A DNA stretch of 64,000 bases from Hyalangium ruber. Lineage in GTDB: Bacteria > Myxococcota > Myxococcia > Myxococcales > Myxococcaceae. The notes under the pieces were generated by a model. It was not told the DNA's origin. It did no database searches and saw only the letters and a list, made by a program, of their open reading frames with translations. Shown here in pieces: positions 8,166 through 16,077 of this stretch (the stretch's first letter is position 1; the number at the start of each line of letters is the position of its first letter). The DNA lies in assembly GCF_034259325.1 (NCBI RefSeq), contig NZ_JAXIVS010000002.1:496001-560000 (forward strand), read 5' to 3'. A program made the position numbers and the translations under genes.

Positions 8166-9218
8166 TTACATGTGCGCCCGACCGTGGTCGTGGCTGGCGC
8201 CGCCCTCGGCGTGGCCGTGGCCCAGGTCCGCGCCGTGGTCACCGTGGTCGTGGTGGTGGCCCATCGCCACGCTCATGCCGATGAAGAGCGCCGACAGCAT
8301 GGTGAAGACGTAGGCCTGCACGAAGGCGACGAAGAGCTCCAGGAAGTAGATGCCCATGGCGAAGGGCACCGCCACCAGGCCCACCGCCGCGCTGCCCATC
8401 AGGAAGATGAGGCCCAGCAGGAAGAAGATGACGATGTGGCCCGCCAGCATGTTGGCGAACAGACGCATCGTCAGGGCGAAGGGCTTGGTGAACAGGCCGA
8501 GGATCTCGACCGGAATCATGATGGGCCACAGCAGCGGGTGAACGCCGCCGGTCAGGTGCTTCAGGTAGCCACCGAGGCCCGCCGCGCGGATGCCGGCGAT
8601 CTGCGTGACGATGAAGGTGCAGATGGCCAGGGCGCAGGTGACGGCGATGTTACCGGTGGCGGTCGCCATCCACGGGAACAGGCCCAGCAGGTTCATGAAG
8701 AGGATGAAGAAGAACGCGGTGAGCAGGAAGGGCACGTAGCGCGGGCCCTCCTCCTTGCCGATGTTCTTGATGGCCAGCTCGTCGCGCACGAAGAGCACCA
8801 GCATCTCGAACAGGTTGGCGCCCGCCCCGCGCGGCACCAGCTTCGACTTGTCGCGGTTGCTCCAGATGAAGATGGTGGCCAGCAGCAGCGCCGTCGCCAC
8901 CCACATCATCACCGTGTGCTTGGTGATGGACAGATCCAGGCAGCCCTGGGTGATGCCCGGCACCACATTGCCGTGGTCCGTCATCGTCGGCGTACAGGCC
9001 CCCTCGTGGAAGGGGATGTAGATCTCCGGCAGGTGGATGGCGACGTGGTCGTGGCTGAGGGGAACCTCGAACTCGTACTCGTGCGAGTCCGCCACGTGGT
9101 GGAGGATGTAGCCCGCCACGTCCTCCTTGCCGTGCTCAGCGCCCTCGGCGGGCGCCGCCGACGCGGCGTACACCGAAGCCGCGAACAGACTGGCGATCAG
9201 GACCATTGCCTTGCGCAT
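8166..9218 (-). CDS. atpB: ATP synthase F0 subunit a with histidine-rich tail
   Basis: A 350-residue subunit a, the proton channel of F0. Core motifs are [20 protein letters not shown] and the essential Arg segment [14 protein letters not shown]. Two features are unusual. The N-terminus looks like a signal peptide ([21 protein letters not shown]) followed by an extra domain of about 75 residues, and the C-terminus ends in a His/Asp/Gly-rich tail of about 30 residues containing HHHDHGDHG and [11 protein letters not shown] 9218 overlaps the TGA stop of the preceding gene by one base (TGATG), implying translational coupling. Membrane location is certain; metal binding by the tail is inference. 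Confidence 0.95.
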   Translation of the reverse strand: MRKAMVLIASLFAASVYAASAAPAEGAEHGKEDVAGYILHHVADSHEYEFEVPLSHDHVAIHLPEIYIPFHEGACTPTMTDHGNVVPGITQGCLDLSITKHTVMMWVATALLLATIFIWSNRDKSKLVPRGAGANLFEMLVLFVRDELAIKNIGKEEGPRYVPFLLTAFFFILFMNLLGLFPWMATATGNIAVTCALAICTFIVTQIAGIRAAGLGGYLKHLTGGVHPLLWPIMIPVEILGLFTKPFALTMRLFANMLAGHIVIFFLLGLIFLMGSAAVGLVAVPFAMGIYFLELFVAFVQAYVFTMLSALFIGMSVAMGHHHDHGDHGADLGHGHAEGGASHDHGRAHM

Positions 9219-9622
9219 CACTCGTCTCCGCCCGCGGCGATTCGCGCCGCGGCGCTCACGTAGCTGATTTCCACCCACTGCAGCACAAAGTAGACGCCGA
9301 AGAAGCCGACGACGAACCCCCACGCCTCCAACCCCCGCGACACCATCGCGTACAGCCCCGCCGCCACGGCCACCACCCTCAGGGCGAACACCATGCCCAC
9401 GGCCTTCATCGCGGCCCGGAGGCTCTTGCGCACCGCCCGCCGCTTGAGCGGCAGGGACACCGCCCCGGTGAGCGCCGCCAACCCCACTCCCCACACCGCC
9501 GGCCACCGGTTCTCGGGCGTCTGCGGCAACCCCGCCGCCAGCGCCAGCCCCACCACCGCCACTCCCGCCGCCACCATCACGTGGTTGCGGAACGCCTCCT
9601 CCGCCGCCGCCTGCTCCTTCAC
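9218..9622 (-). CDS. atpI: AtpI-like ATP synthase accessory protein
   Basis: A 134-residue protein with four likely membrane helices (about 19-36, 43-60, 72-92 and 97-117), matching the size and topology of AtpI (ATP synthase I chain), a c-ring assembly or ion-transport accessory factor. I chose GTG 9622 because it overlaps the TGA of the atpZ-like gene (GTGA), and its own stop overlaps atpB. The context immediately before atpB is the standard atpI position. Sequence identity to AtpI is low by eye, so the call rests on topology and position. Confidence 0.75.
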   Translation of the reverse strand: MKEQAAAEEAFRNHVMVAAGVAVVGLALAAGLPQTPENRWPAVWGVGLAALTGAVSLPLKRRAVRKSLRAAMKAVGMVFALRVVAVAAGLYAMVSRGLEAWGFVVGFFGVYFVLQWVEISYVSAAARIAAGGDE

Positions 9623-9882
9623 TTCTTCTTCCCCAGCCGGGTCATCTCGTGGAGGAACCCGTAGAAGCCCACGACGATCCCCACCACGCTCAACCCCACC
9701 AACCCCCAGGGCTTCGTCCCCAGCCATCGGTCCATCAGCAAGCCACCCAGCACGCCCACCACCGCCCCGCCGACCATCTTCCACACCGCGGAGATGTAGG
9801 GCACGGCCGCCTGCATCTGCCGGGCGGTGGGCGACAGCTCGTCGCCCTCCTTCCCACCCTTCTCCCGGGGCTCCTCAGCCAT
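9619..9882 (-). CDS. AtpZ/AtpQ-like F0 accessory protein
   Basis: An 87-residue protein with two membrane helices. The loop [19 protein letters not shown] matches the hallmark of the small F1F0-ATPase gene-1 family (PF09527; AtpZ/AtpQ, proposed Ca2+/Mg2+ transport or assembly partner of AtpI). It is the first gene of the atp F0 run and overlaps the next gene by GTGA. ATG 9882 is preceded by GGAGG at about 9891-9895. The pair with AtpI is a known arrangement. Confidence 0.8.
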   Translation of the reverse strand: MAEEPREKGGKEGDELSPTARQMQAAVPYISAVWKMVGGAVVGVLGGLLMDRWLGTKPWGLVGLSVVGIVVGFYGFLHEMTRLGKKK

Positions 9883-10033
9883 CGGACGCCTCCAACTCCC
9901 GGGAAAACCTCGGGTTTCCACCACACACCCGCCCCGTGCGCCACTGGCGCGCGCGCCGCTTAGCACTGAAGACGCGGCATGCGCAACCGCTACGCTTCAA
10001 CAGAGGGAGTCGGAGCAGAAGGGCGCGGAATGC

Positions 10034-11440
10034 CTAGGGGAAGCCAAAGTCCACCGTGTAGTCCGCCTGGAAGCTCGGTGTCGGGGTGACGGACTCGGGC
10101 TGGATGAGGATCTCCACGCGCTGGACCTGGCGCAGGACGCGGAGGATGTCCGGGCTGCTGTTGCCACCCACCACCCAGCTTCCCACCCCGCCATCCGCGG
10201 TGGGCATCCGGACGATCTCCTGGAGGAGAACGGGAGCCGCCCCCTGGAGCAGGCGGCCCTGGTGAACGAGCCGCAGGAAGCCCCCGGGCCCACATAGGAG
10301 CACCACGGGCTGGTTGTGGTCGCTCCAGCGGCTGCCCGAGGAGTTGACGCCTCCGTCGCTGCGGAAGGTGCCGAAGAGCTTGAGGTTGGCCCCCGGCCGG
10401 CTGAGGTCCCACGAGCCGCCATCCCGCTGCTCGGCCCAGAAGACGTGGCTGCCGGCGCCGGCGCCGCGCCACACACTGCCCGACACGCTATCCGCGGGCG
10501 CGGCGGCCGCGTTGTCCTTCACGCAGGAGCCAGGACCTCCGTTGAGGCTGGTCAGCAGGTACTTGGCGCCCCGCGCCACCCCCGGCTCGTTGATCAACGT
10601 GGTAGGCCCGCCGCACTCGGGCTTGTCGTCCGCGGTTCCGTCGCAATTGTTGTCCAGGCCATCGCACTTGTCCGAGACGGGGAAGACGGTCTGCTCGCAC
10701 GCGTCGGCGCCAGAGCGGCAGATGCGCCGGCCCTGGGCGCACAAGCCCAGGGCGCCGGAGACGGTGCAGGGCTGTCCCGCCTCGGCGATGTCGTCGGTCA
10801 CCCCGTTGCAGTTGTCGTCCACGGCGTTGCAGACCTCGGAGGCGGCGGGATGGATGCTGGCGTTGGCGGGCGCGCAGTCGTTCATGCTCGCGGTCCAGCC
10901 GGGCGGGGGCTGGCAGAAGATGCGGGCGTTGGCCGGGTCTCCGAAGCCGTCCTGGTCGTCGTCCTGGAACCAGAGACCGCCATCGAGGCCCTCGTCGATG
11001 TCGCCGTCACAGTCGTTGTCGCGGCCGTCGCACTGCTCGGGCGCCGCCGGGTAGAAGAGGACGCCGTTGGCGGCGGGGTTGTCGTTGCAGTCGTCGTCGT
11101 TGGTGGCCACCTGGAGCGTGGTCGGCACGGCACAGCGCAGCAGGGGCTCGGTGAGGTTGCCGTAGCCGTCTCCGTCCTCGTCGCGGAAGTAGCGGGTGGC
11201 CGTGCCGCCATCGGCGCACATGCCACCGTCCAGCACACGGCTGAGACACAGGGGTTCTCCACGCTCTGAGCAGCACACCCCGTCATCACAGACGAGGCCG
11301 CCGTCGGCGCACTCGGAGTCCTGGGAGCAGGTGTAGTACCCGTCCAGGGGCGGGGTTTCGTAGCAGGCGCCAAAGAGCGTGGCGCACAGCACGAGGGCCA
11401 AGAGGCCCGAGCAGACGAGGCGTTGCGGAGTGGGAGACAT
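10034..11440 (-). CDS. MopE-like Asp-rich metal-binding lipoprotein
   Basis: A 468-residue lipoprotein: signal peptide with lipobox LFGAC (Cys 26). It then carries repeats of the type found in MopE and related proteins: calcium-loop-like DEDGDGYGN and DDDQDGFGD each followed by a Cys-containing segment, and CDGRDNDCDGDIDEG, CNAVDDNCNGVTDD, CDGLDNNCDGTADD. Such repeats bind divalent metal (Ca or Cu) in outer-surface proteins of myxobacteria and methanotrophs. The C-terminal 190 residues are unlike the repeats and contain a Cys pair, with no family that I recognise. An in-frame ATG at 11470 exists, but 11440 gives a normal signal peptide. Ligand is unknown. Confidence 0.8.
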   Translation of the reverse strand: MSPTPQRLVCSGLLALVLCATLFGACYETPPLDGYYTCSQDSECADGGLVCDDGVCCSERGEPLCLSRVLDGGMCADGGTATRYFRDEDGDGYGNLTEPLLRCAVPTTLQVATNDDDCNDNPAANGVLFYPAAPEQCDGRDNDCDGDIDEGLDGGLWFQDDDQDGFGDPANARIFCQPPPGWTASMNDCAPANASIHPAASEVCNAVDDNCNGVTDDIAEAGQPCTVSGALGLCAQGRRICRSGADACEQTVFPVSDKCDGLDNNCDGTADDKPECGGPTTLINEPGVARGAKYLLTSLNGGPGSCVKDNAAAAPADSVSGSVWRGAGAGSHVFWAEQRDGGSWDLSRPGANLKLFGTFRSDGGVNSSGSRWSDHNQPVVLLCGPGGFLRLVHQGRLLQGAAPVLLQEIVRMPTADGGVGSWVVGGNSSPDILRVLRQVQRVEILIQPESVTPTPSFQADYTVDFGFP

Positions 11441-11493
11441 GGCGCCAGCGGCTCCTTGGAAGCCCTCCATCGTAGCGCTTCATGCCCTCGGGC

Positions 11494-12498
11494 TCAGGGG
11501 GTCACGTCCTCCAGGACCTCCGAGAGGCGGGTGGCGGTCAGGGCGCGATCGAACCAGCGATCCAGGGTTTCCATGTCTCTGCACGCCAGGATGCGCTGGC
11601 GGGACTCGGCATCCACGTACACGCCCCGCGCAACGAGCGCCCGAAGCACACTCTGGGCTTGTCCCTTGGCCAATCCCTCCAGAAGTCCCTGCTGACGCCC
11701 CTGCTCAATGAGCTTCTCTCCCACGGTCGGCATCAGTTCCTCCACTCGCTGAGCACCTACGGCTGCCTGTAATACCTCTACCGTAGCGACTTGTGCCGCT
11801 TCATCTCCCACCAGCAGCAGGTAATGAACTACTGCACGGAGAGCCTCCAAGCCATGAGGCGTGCCCTGAACCTGGACGAAGAGCGCCTGCCAGCCCGGTA
11901 GCCGTTCCGCCAGCTCCTCGGTGCGCCCATACCGAAGGAGCCGCCACGCCAGCCGCACCAGGGGCGGGCCTGGGCGCGCCAGCAGCGCCTCAACCCTCTC
12001 GGCCGTCAAGTCATCCACCTGGTACTCGAAGCGCGGAAGCAACGCCCTCCAGCGCTCGGGCCACTGCGCTCCTTCAGGCACCTCGAAGAGCTCTTCCACC
12101 CGGCGAGGGGCGCTCCAAGCCCCCTCCGGCCCGTGGTACAGCACCAGCGGGAGGATGAGCGGCAGCACCTCCTGATCCGGGTGTTCCTGTCGCCAGCGCT
12201 CCAACTGGCGAACCACGTAGCGCAGCATGCGCAGCGCCATCCACCGGTCCACCGACGACTGGTGCTCGATGAGCACGTAGAAGAGCAGCGCCCCGCCCCC
12301 ACGCAGCCGCGCGGAGAAGAGCAGGTCGCTCTCGGTCTCCCTCAGCTCCGGGTCGATGACGGAGCCTGACTCCCGGTGCAGCGTGTCCCAGTCCACCTGG
12401 GACACCAGCTCGACAGGCAAGGCCGCGCGCAGCTCGGCCGCCGCATGCTCGGGGTGACCGAAGGTGAGACGGACAAAGAGGTCGTGGGGGCCAGACAT
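11494..12498 (-). CDS. Rpn/YhgA family PD-(D/E)XK nuclease
   Basis: A 334-residue member of the Rpn (recombination-promoting nuclease, Transposase_31) family. The N-terminus PHDLFVRLTFGHPEHAAAEL and the catalytic core SDLLF then VLIEHQSSVDRWMALRML are characteristic; D and ExQ are the nuclease residues. The C-terminal half is the usual helical region ending in a hydrophilic tail (GRQQGLLEGLAKGQAQSVL). Family members cleave DNA and promote RecA-independent recombination in E. coli; many are scattered as multiple copies. It is not associated with terminal inverted repeats here, so I do not call an insertion sequence. Start ATG 12498. Confidence 0.9.
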   Translation of the reverse strand: MSGPHDLFVRLTFGHPEHAAAELRAALPVELVSQVDWDTLHRESGSVIDPELRETESDLLFSARLRGGGALLFYVLIEHQSSVDRWMALRMLRYVVRQLERWRQEHPDQEVLPLILPLVLYHGPEGAWSAPRRVEELFEVPEGAQWPERWRALLPRFEYQVDDLTAERVEALLARPGPPLVRLAWRLLRYGRTEELAERLPGWQALFVQVQGTPHGLEALRAVVHYLLLVGDEAAQVATVEVLQAAVGAQRVEELMPTVGEKLIEQGRQQGLLEGLAKGQAQSVLRALVARGVYVDAESRQRILACRDMETLDRWFDRALTATRLSEVLEDVTP

Positions 12499-12616
12499 CG
12501 CGCGACAGGCCCCAAGCACAAGGCGGGCCAGTGCCACCGCCGCAGGGAAGGGATGGCACGCAAGCGTCCGCCGCGCGAGCGCACCGTCCAGCGCTAGAGA
12601 CTCCTCAGCTTATGAC

Positions 12617-12642
12617 TTGCGCGTTATATAACGCATGCGCAA
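12617..12642. promoter_or_regulatory. Nested palindromes upstream of the arsR-type gene
   Basis: GCGTTATATAACGC (12621-12634) is a perfect 14-base palindrome, framed by TTGCGC at 12617-12622 and GCGCAA at 12637-12642. It is A/T-rich in a G/C-rich setting and lies 12 to 37 bases before the ArsR-type start codon at 12654, where ArsR repressors usually bind. I infer an autoregulatory operator overlapping the promoter. Confidence 0.55.
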
Positions 12643-12653
12643 TATACGAAGCG

Positions 12654-12989
12654 ATGGATGTCTTCGAGGCCGTGGCCGAACCGAACCGCCGATTCCTCCT
12701 GGAGCTGCTCGCCGAGGGTGGGCGCTCGGCGGGCGAGCTCGTGGAGGCCCTGCCCTCTCTCACGCAGCCGGCGGTCTCGCGGCACCTGCGGGTGCTGCGC
12801 GAGGTCGGGCTCGTCGAGGTCCGCCCCGAGGCCCAACGCCGCATCTACACGCTGTGCCCGGAGCGCCTGGTCGAGCTGGACCAGTGGCTGAGCCGCTACC
12901 GCCGCTTCTGGTCCGACCGGCTCGATGCCCTCGAGCAGCACCTCAACACCACCCACGGCACCCCTCGCCCCAACGGAAAGACCAGGTAA
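12654..12989 (+). CDS. ArsR-family winged-helix regulator
   Basis: A 111-residue ArsR-type repressor (winged helix, about residues 5-85): MDVFEAVAEPNRRFLLELLA, then the recognition helix in TQPAVSRHLRVLREVGLVEV and the wing RPEAQRRIYTL. No cysteine metal-binding motif is present, so it is of the SRPBCC-linked type rather than an arsenic sensor. The A/T-rich palindrome just upstream is a likely operator. It is four bases from the next gene, an SRPBCC protein, and forms an operon with two of them; this ArsR plus AHSA1 pairing is common. Confidence 0.9.
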   Translation: MDVFEAVAEPNRRFLLELLAEGGRSAGELVEALPSLTQPAVSRHLRVLREVGLVEVRPEAQRRIYTLCPERLVELDQWLSRYRRFWSDRLDALEQHLNTTHGTPRPNGKTR

Positions 12990-12993
12990 GCCC

Positions 12994-13344
12994 ATGCCCC
13001 AGGACAAGCGAACCGGCACCATCACCCTCCAGGAGGACGTCGCCACCCTCACCTTCGAGCGGCGCATCCCCCATCCGATCGAAGCGGTCTGGGCCGCCAT
13101 CACAGAGCCCCAGCAGCGCGCCGTCTGGTTCGGCGCCACCACCGCCCTGGAGACGCGCGTGGGCGGAGCGATCGAGATGGTCGCCGACGGCCCGCCCTCG
13201 CCGCCCGAGGTGCGCCACATGGTCGGGAAGATCCGCGTCTGGGAGCCGCCCCGCGTGTTCGAGCACGAGTGGCACCAGCGCATCGTCGGCGACAGAGAGG
13301 TGGCGAGCCACTACGGCGCGACGTTCTCGGCCGCCCGCGCATAA
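12994..13344 (+). CDS. SRPBCC (AHSA1-like) protein, C-terminally short
   Basis: A 116-residue START/Bet v1-like protein of the AHSA1 family. The first 90 residues are typical (FERRIPHPIEAVWAAITEPQ, VGGAIEMV, VWEPPRVFEHEWH). After that the family normally continues with two strands and a long C-terminal helix (150-160 residues in all), but here it ends with GDREVASHYGATFSAARA. The helix that closes the ligand cavity is therefore missing. Either the gene has lost its 3' part by deletion or frameshift, or it is a short variant. Ligand unknown. It is followed by a full-length paralogue 20 bases downstream. Confidence 0.75.
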   Translation: MPQDKRTGTITLQEDVATLTFERRIPHPIEAVWAAITEPQQRAVWFGATTALETRVGGAIEMVADGPPSPPEVRHMVGKIRVWEPPRVFEHEWHQRIVGDREVASHYGATFSAARA

Positions 13345-13364
13345 CCCTTGAGGAGGACCTTCCC

Positions 13365-13823
13365 ATGAGCACCCAACTCCCAATCGTTGCCCGCGTCACC
13401 CGTCGCTTCACCCACCCGCCCGAGCGCGTCTTCGACGCCTGGCTTGATCCCCAGCAGGTCCGGCGCTGGATGGCGGCCTCCATCCCCCGACGCAAGATGG
13501 CGTCCACGGCCGAGTTGCTGCGCGTGGAGATCGACGCGAGGGTCGGAGGCACCTTCTCCTTCGTGGAGCTGCGAGACGGAGAGGAGGTCGAACACACCGG
13601 CGAGTATCTCGAGCTCGACCGGCCCCGCCGCCTCGTGTTCACGTGGGCGGTCCCCAAGTACTCGGCCGACCGGGACCGGGTGAGCATCGACATCGTCCCC
13701 CAGGACACCGGGTGCGAGCTCACCTTGCTCCACGAGATGAAGCCGGAGTGGGCCGAGTACGAGAGCCGCACCGTGGCCGGCTGGACGCTCATGATCGACT
13801 CGATCGCCGGGACGCTCGGCTAG
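13365..13823 (+). CDS. SRPBCC (AHSA1-like) protein
   Basis: A 152-residue AHSA1-type START-fold protein of full length: VTRRFTHPPERVFDAWLDPQ, the central FSFVELRDGEEVEHTGEYLE strands, and the closing helix AGWTLMIDSIAGTLG. A strong Shine-Dalgarno AGGAGG lies at 13351-13356, eight bases before ATG 13365. It is the third gene of the ArsR operon. Such proteins bind small hydrophobic molecules or act as co-chaperone-like factors; the ligand here is not known. Confidence 0.9.
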   Translation: MSTQLPIVARVTRRFTHPPERVFDAWLDPQQVRRWMAASIPRRKMASTAELLRVEIDARVGGTFSFVELRDGEEVEHTGEYLELDRPRRLVFTWAVPKYSADRDRVSIDIVPQDTGCELTLLHEMKPEWAEYESRTVAGWTLMIDSIAGTLG

Positions 13824-13914
13824 CGACCTTCGCCCGAGGCACCGTGCAGACGAGCGGCCGGTTGGCCGGAAAAAATGGGCTCCGAAGTTTTGCTGATACA
13901 GGTGGGCTCGACGA

Positions 13915-15981
13915 ATGCCCGAGCCCATGGTTCTCCGTAAGAGTCTCGCGACGAAGCTGCTCATCGCCCTTTGCACCACCATCTTCCTGGCCCTGGGCCT
14001 CCTTGTCTGGGTCCTCAACCGGGAGCTGTCACACGTCGCCCAGAGCGAGGCGTCCCGGATCGCGACCCAGGAGGCCCAGCACGCCGCGGACCTCATCAAC
14101 GCCCAGCTCGATGAGGCGATGATCCCCGCCAGGACGATCGCGCAGATGCTCCTGGCCCAGAAGGTCACCGGTCCGGCGGACCGCCGCCTTGCTGACGCCC
14201 AGCTCCGAAAGATCCTCGAGGACAACCCCCACCTCCTGGGCATCTGGACGGTGTGGGAGCCGAACGCGTTCGACGGGAAGGACGCGGACTTCGCCAACAC
14301 CCCTGGTACGGACGCGACGGGGCGCTACCTCCCCTACTGGAACCGCGGTGCCGGATACATCCAGCGCGAGGTCAACGTCGATTACCAACACGAGACCTTG
14401 GGGGGACCGAGCGACTATTACCTCCTCCCCCAGCGGAGCAAGAACGAGGTCATCATGAACCCGTTCTCCTACACCGTCGCCGGTAAGCTGACGCTGCTCA
14501 CCAGCGCCATCGTTCCGATCTTCCTCGACGGCAAGTTCCTCGGGGTCGTGGGCGCGGATCTCTCGCTCGAGCACATCCAGCAGGAGGTCGCGAAGGTCCA
14601 GCCCTTCGGAACCGGACATGCCCTCCTCCTCTCGAACAACGCCGCCTACGCCTCGCACCCCTCGGCGGAGCTTCGCGGAAAACCGATCGGGACCTCGCCC
14701 GCCGAGACGCTGATGAAGACCACGCTCTCGAGCGGGAACAAGAGCGTGGGCCGTGTCCACTCGGAGCTGCTCCAGGGCGAGGCGATTGAAGTGGTGGTTC
14801 CCTTCCGCATCGGCAGGACCACGACACCGTGGGCCCTGGCCGTCTTCGTGCCGCTCGACCAGGTGCTCGCGCCGGCCAACGACCTGCGCCGGTTCATGAT
14901 TCTGTACGGCATGCTCGCGATAGGGGTGCTGGCCATCGCGGTCATCCTCGTGGTCCGCCGCATCACGGAGCCGCTCGGGTCGCTCTCCGCCGTCGCCTCT
15001 CGCATCGCCGAGGGCGATCTCACCGGAAAGATCGACCACCGCTCCTCCGACGAGATCGGCCTGCTGGCCGAGGCCTTCCGCTCGATGCAGGACCGGCTGG
15101 CGCAGGTGATTGGAGAAGTGCGCGAGGGCGCGACGGTGCTCTCCTCGGCCTCCTCGCAGCTGTCAATGATGTCCCAGTCGCTCTCGAGCGGCACGAGCGA
15201 GCAGGCCGCGACGGCCGAGGAGATGACGTCGAACCTCCACCGGATGAGCTCCTCCATCGGCAAGAACGCCGACAGCAGCCGCCGCGTCGAGGCGCTCGCG
15301 CTCCAGGGCACCTCCGCCGCCGAGGAGTGCAGTCGGGCCGTCTCCGAGACCGTGGAGGCGATGAAGCAGATCGCCTCTCGCATCTCCGTCATCGACGAGA
15401 TCGCCTACCAGACGAACCTGCTCGCGCTCAACGCCGCCATCGAAGCGGCGCGCGCGGGCACGCACGGCCTGGGCTTCGCGGTCGTCGCGTCCGAGGTCCG
15501 CAAGCTCGCGGAAGGAAGCCAGTCCTCCGCGAAGCAGATCGTCGCGCTGACGACGAGCAGCGTGAAGATCGCCGAGCGCTCGGGAGCGCTGCTCCGAGGG
15601 CTCGTCCCGTCGATCGGCGCGACGACCGAGCTGGTGAAGGACGTTGCCACCCTATCGCATGAGCAGGCGTCGGGCGTCGGGCAGCTCAGCAGGGCGATGG
15701 TCGCCCTGAACGAGACGACGCAGCAGAGCGCCTCGGCCGCCGAGGAGCTGTCGGGCATGGCGGAGGAGCTGGCGACCCAGGCGGAGACCCTGCTGCAGCG
15801 GATGAGCTTCTTCCGCGTGACCGAGCCCCACCCCCGCGAGGAGGGCACTGCCCGCCCCGGCGAGCCGCTCTTCGCGCTCGGGCGTCCTGGCGCTCCGCTG
15901 TCGCACCTCTCGAATCAGCGGCAGCTCCCGGAGCCTCCGCGGAACGAAGTGCTCGCGAAGAACGAACTCCGGGCCGACTGA
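13915..15981 (+). CDS. Methyl-accepting chemotaxis protein (dCache-HAMP-MA), copy 1
   Basis: A 688-residue transmembrane chemoreceptor. TM1 lies at about residues 12-30, followed by a periplasmic dCache-type ligand domain to about 325 (with [33 protein letters not shown] and [12 protein letters not shown]), TM2 at about 328-348, HAMP ([20 protein letters not shown]) to about 400 and the coiled-coil signalling domain with hairpin tip [20 protein letters not shown] at about 494. Ligand unknown; the dCache pattern suggests a small polar molecule. ATG at 13927 is an alternative start. The gene directly downstream is a close paralogue of the same length. No CheA, CheW or CheR genes lie nearby. Confidence 0.95.
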   Translation: MPEPMVLRKSLATKLLIALCTTIFLALGLLVWVLNRELSHVAQSEASRIATQEAQHAADLINAQLDEAMIPARTIAQMLLAQKVTGPADRRLADAQLRKILEDNPHLLGIWTVWEPNAFDGKDADFANTPGTDATGRYLPYWNRGAGYIQREVNVDYQHETLGGPSDYYLLPQRSKNEVIMNPFSYTVAGKLTLLTSAIVPIFLDGKFLGVVGADLSLEHIQQEVAKVQPFGTGHALLLSNNAAYASHPSAELRGKPIGTSPAETLMKTTLSSGNKSVGRVHSELLQGEAIEVVVPFRIGRTTTPWALAVFVPLDQVLAPANDLRRFMILYGMLAIGVLAIAVILVVRRITEPLGSLSAVASRIAEGDLTGKIDHRSSDEIGLLAEAFRSMQDRLAQVIGEVREGATVLSSASSQLSMMSQSLSSGTSEQAATAEEMTSNLHRMSSSIGKNADSSRRVEALALQGTSAAEECSRAVSETVEAMKQIASRISVIDEIAYQTNLLALNAAIEAARAGTHGLGFAVVASEVRKLAEGSQSSAKQIVALTTSSVKIAERSGALLRGLVPSIGATTELVKDVATLSHEQASGVGQLSRAMVALNETTQQSASAAEELSGMAEELATQAETLLQRMSFFRVTEPHPREEGTARPGEPLFALGRPGAPLSHLSNQRQLPEPPRNEVLAKNELRAD

Positions 15982-16077
15982 CGCCTGCTGCCTGAGGCAC
16001 GTGCAGGCGAGCGCGCGGTCGGCCTGGACCTCCCGGCGCGCTCGGGGATCTCCTGATACATCCCTGCACTCCGCCCA

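Noticed and set aside
11494-12498. Rpn/Transposase_31 gene as an insertion sequence
   Set aside because: No terminal inverted repeats or target duplication are visible. Rpn proteins are single-gene nucleases, not transposases of an insertion sequence.
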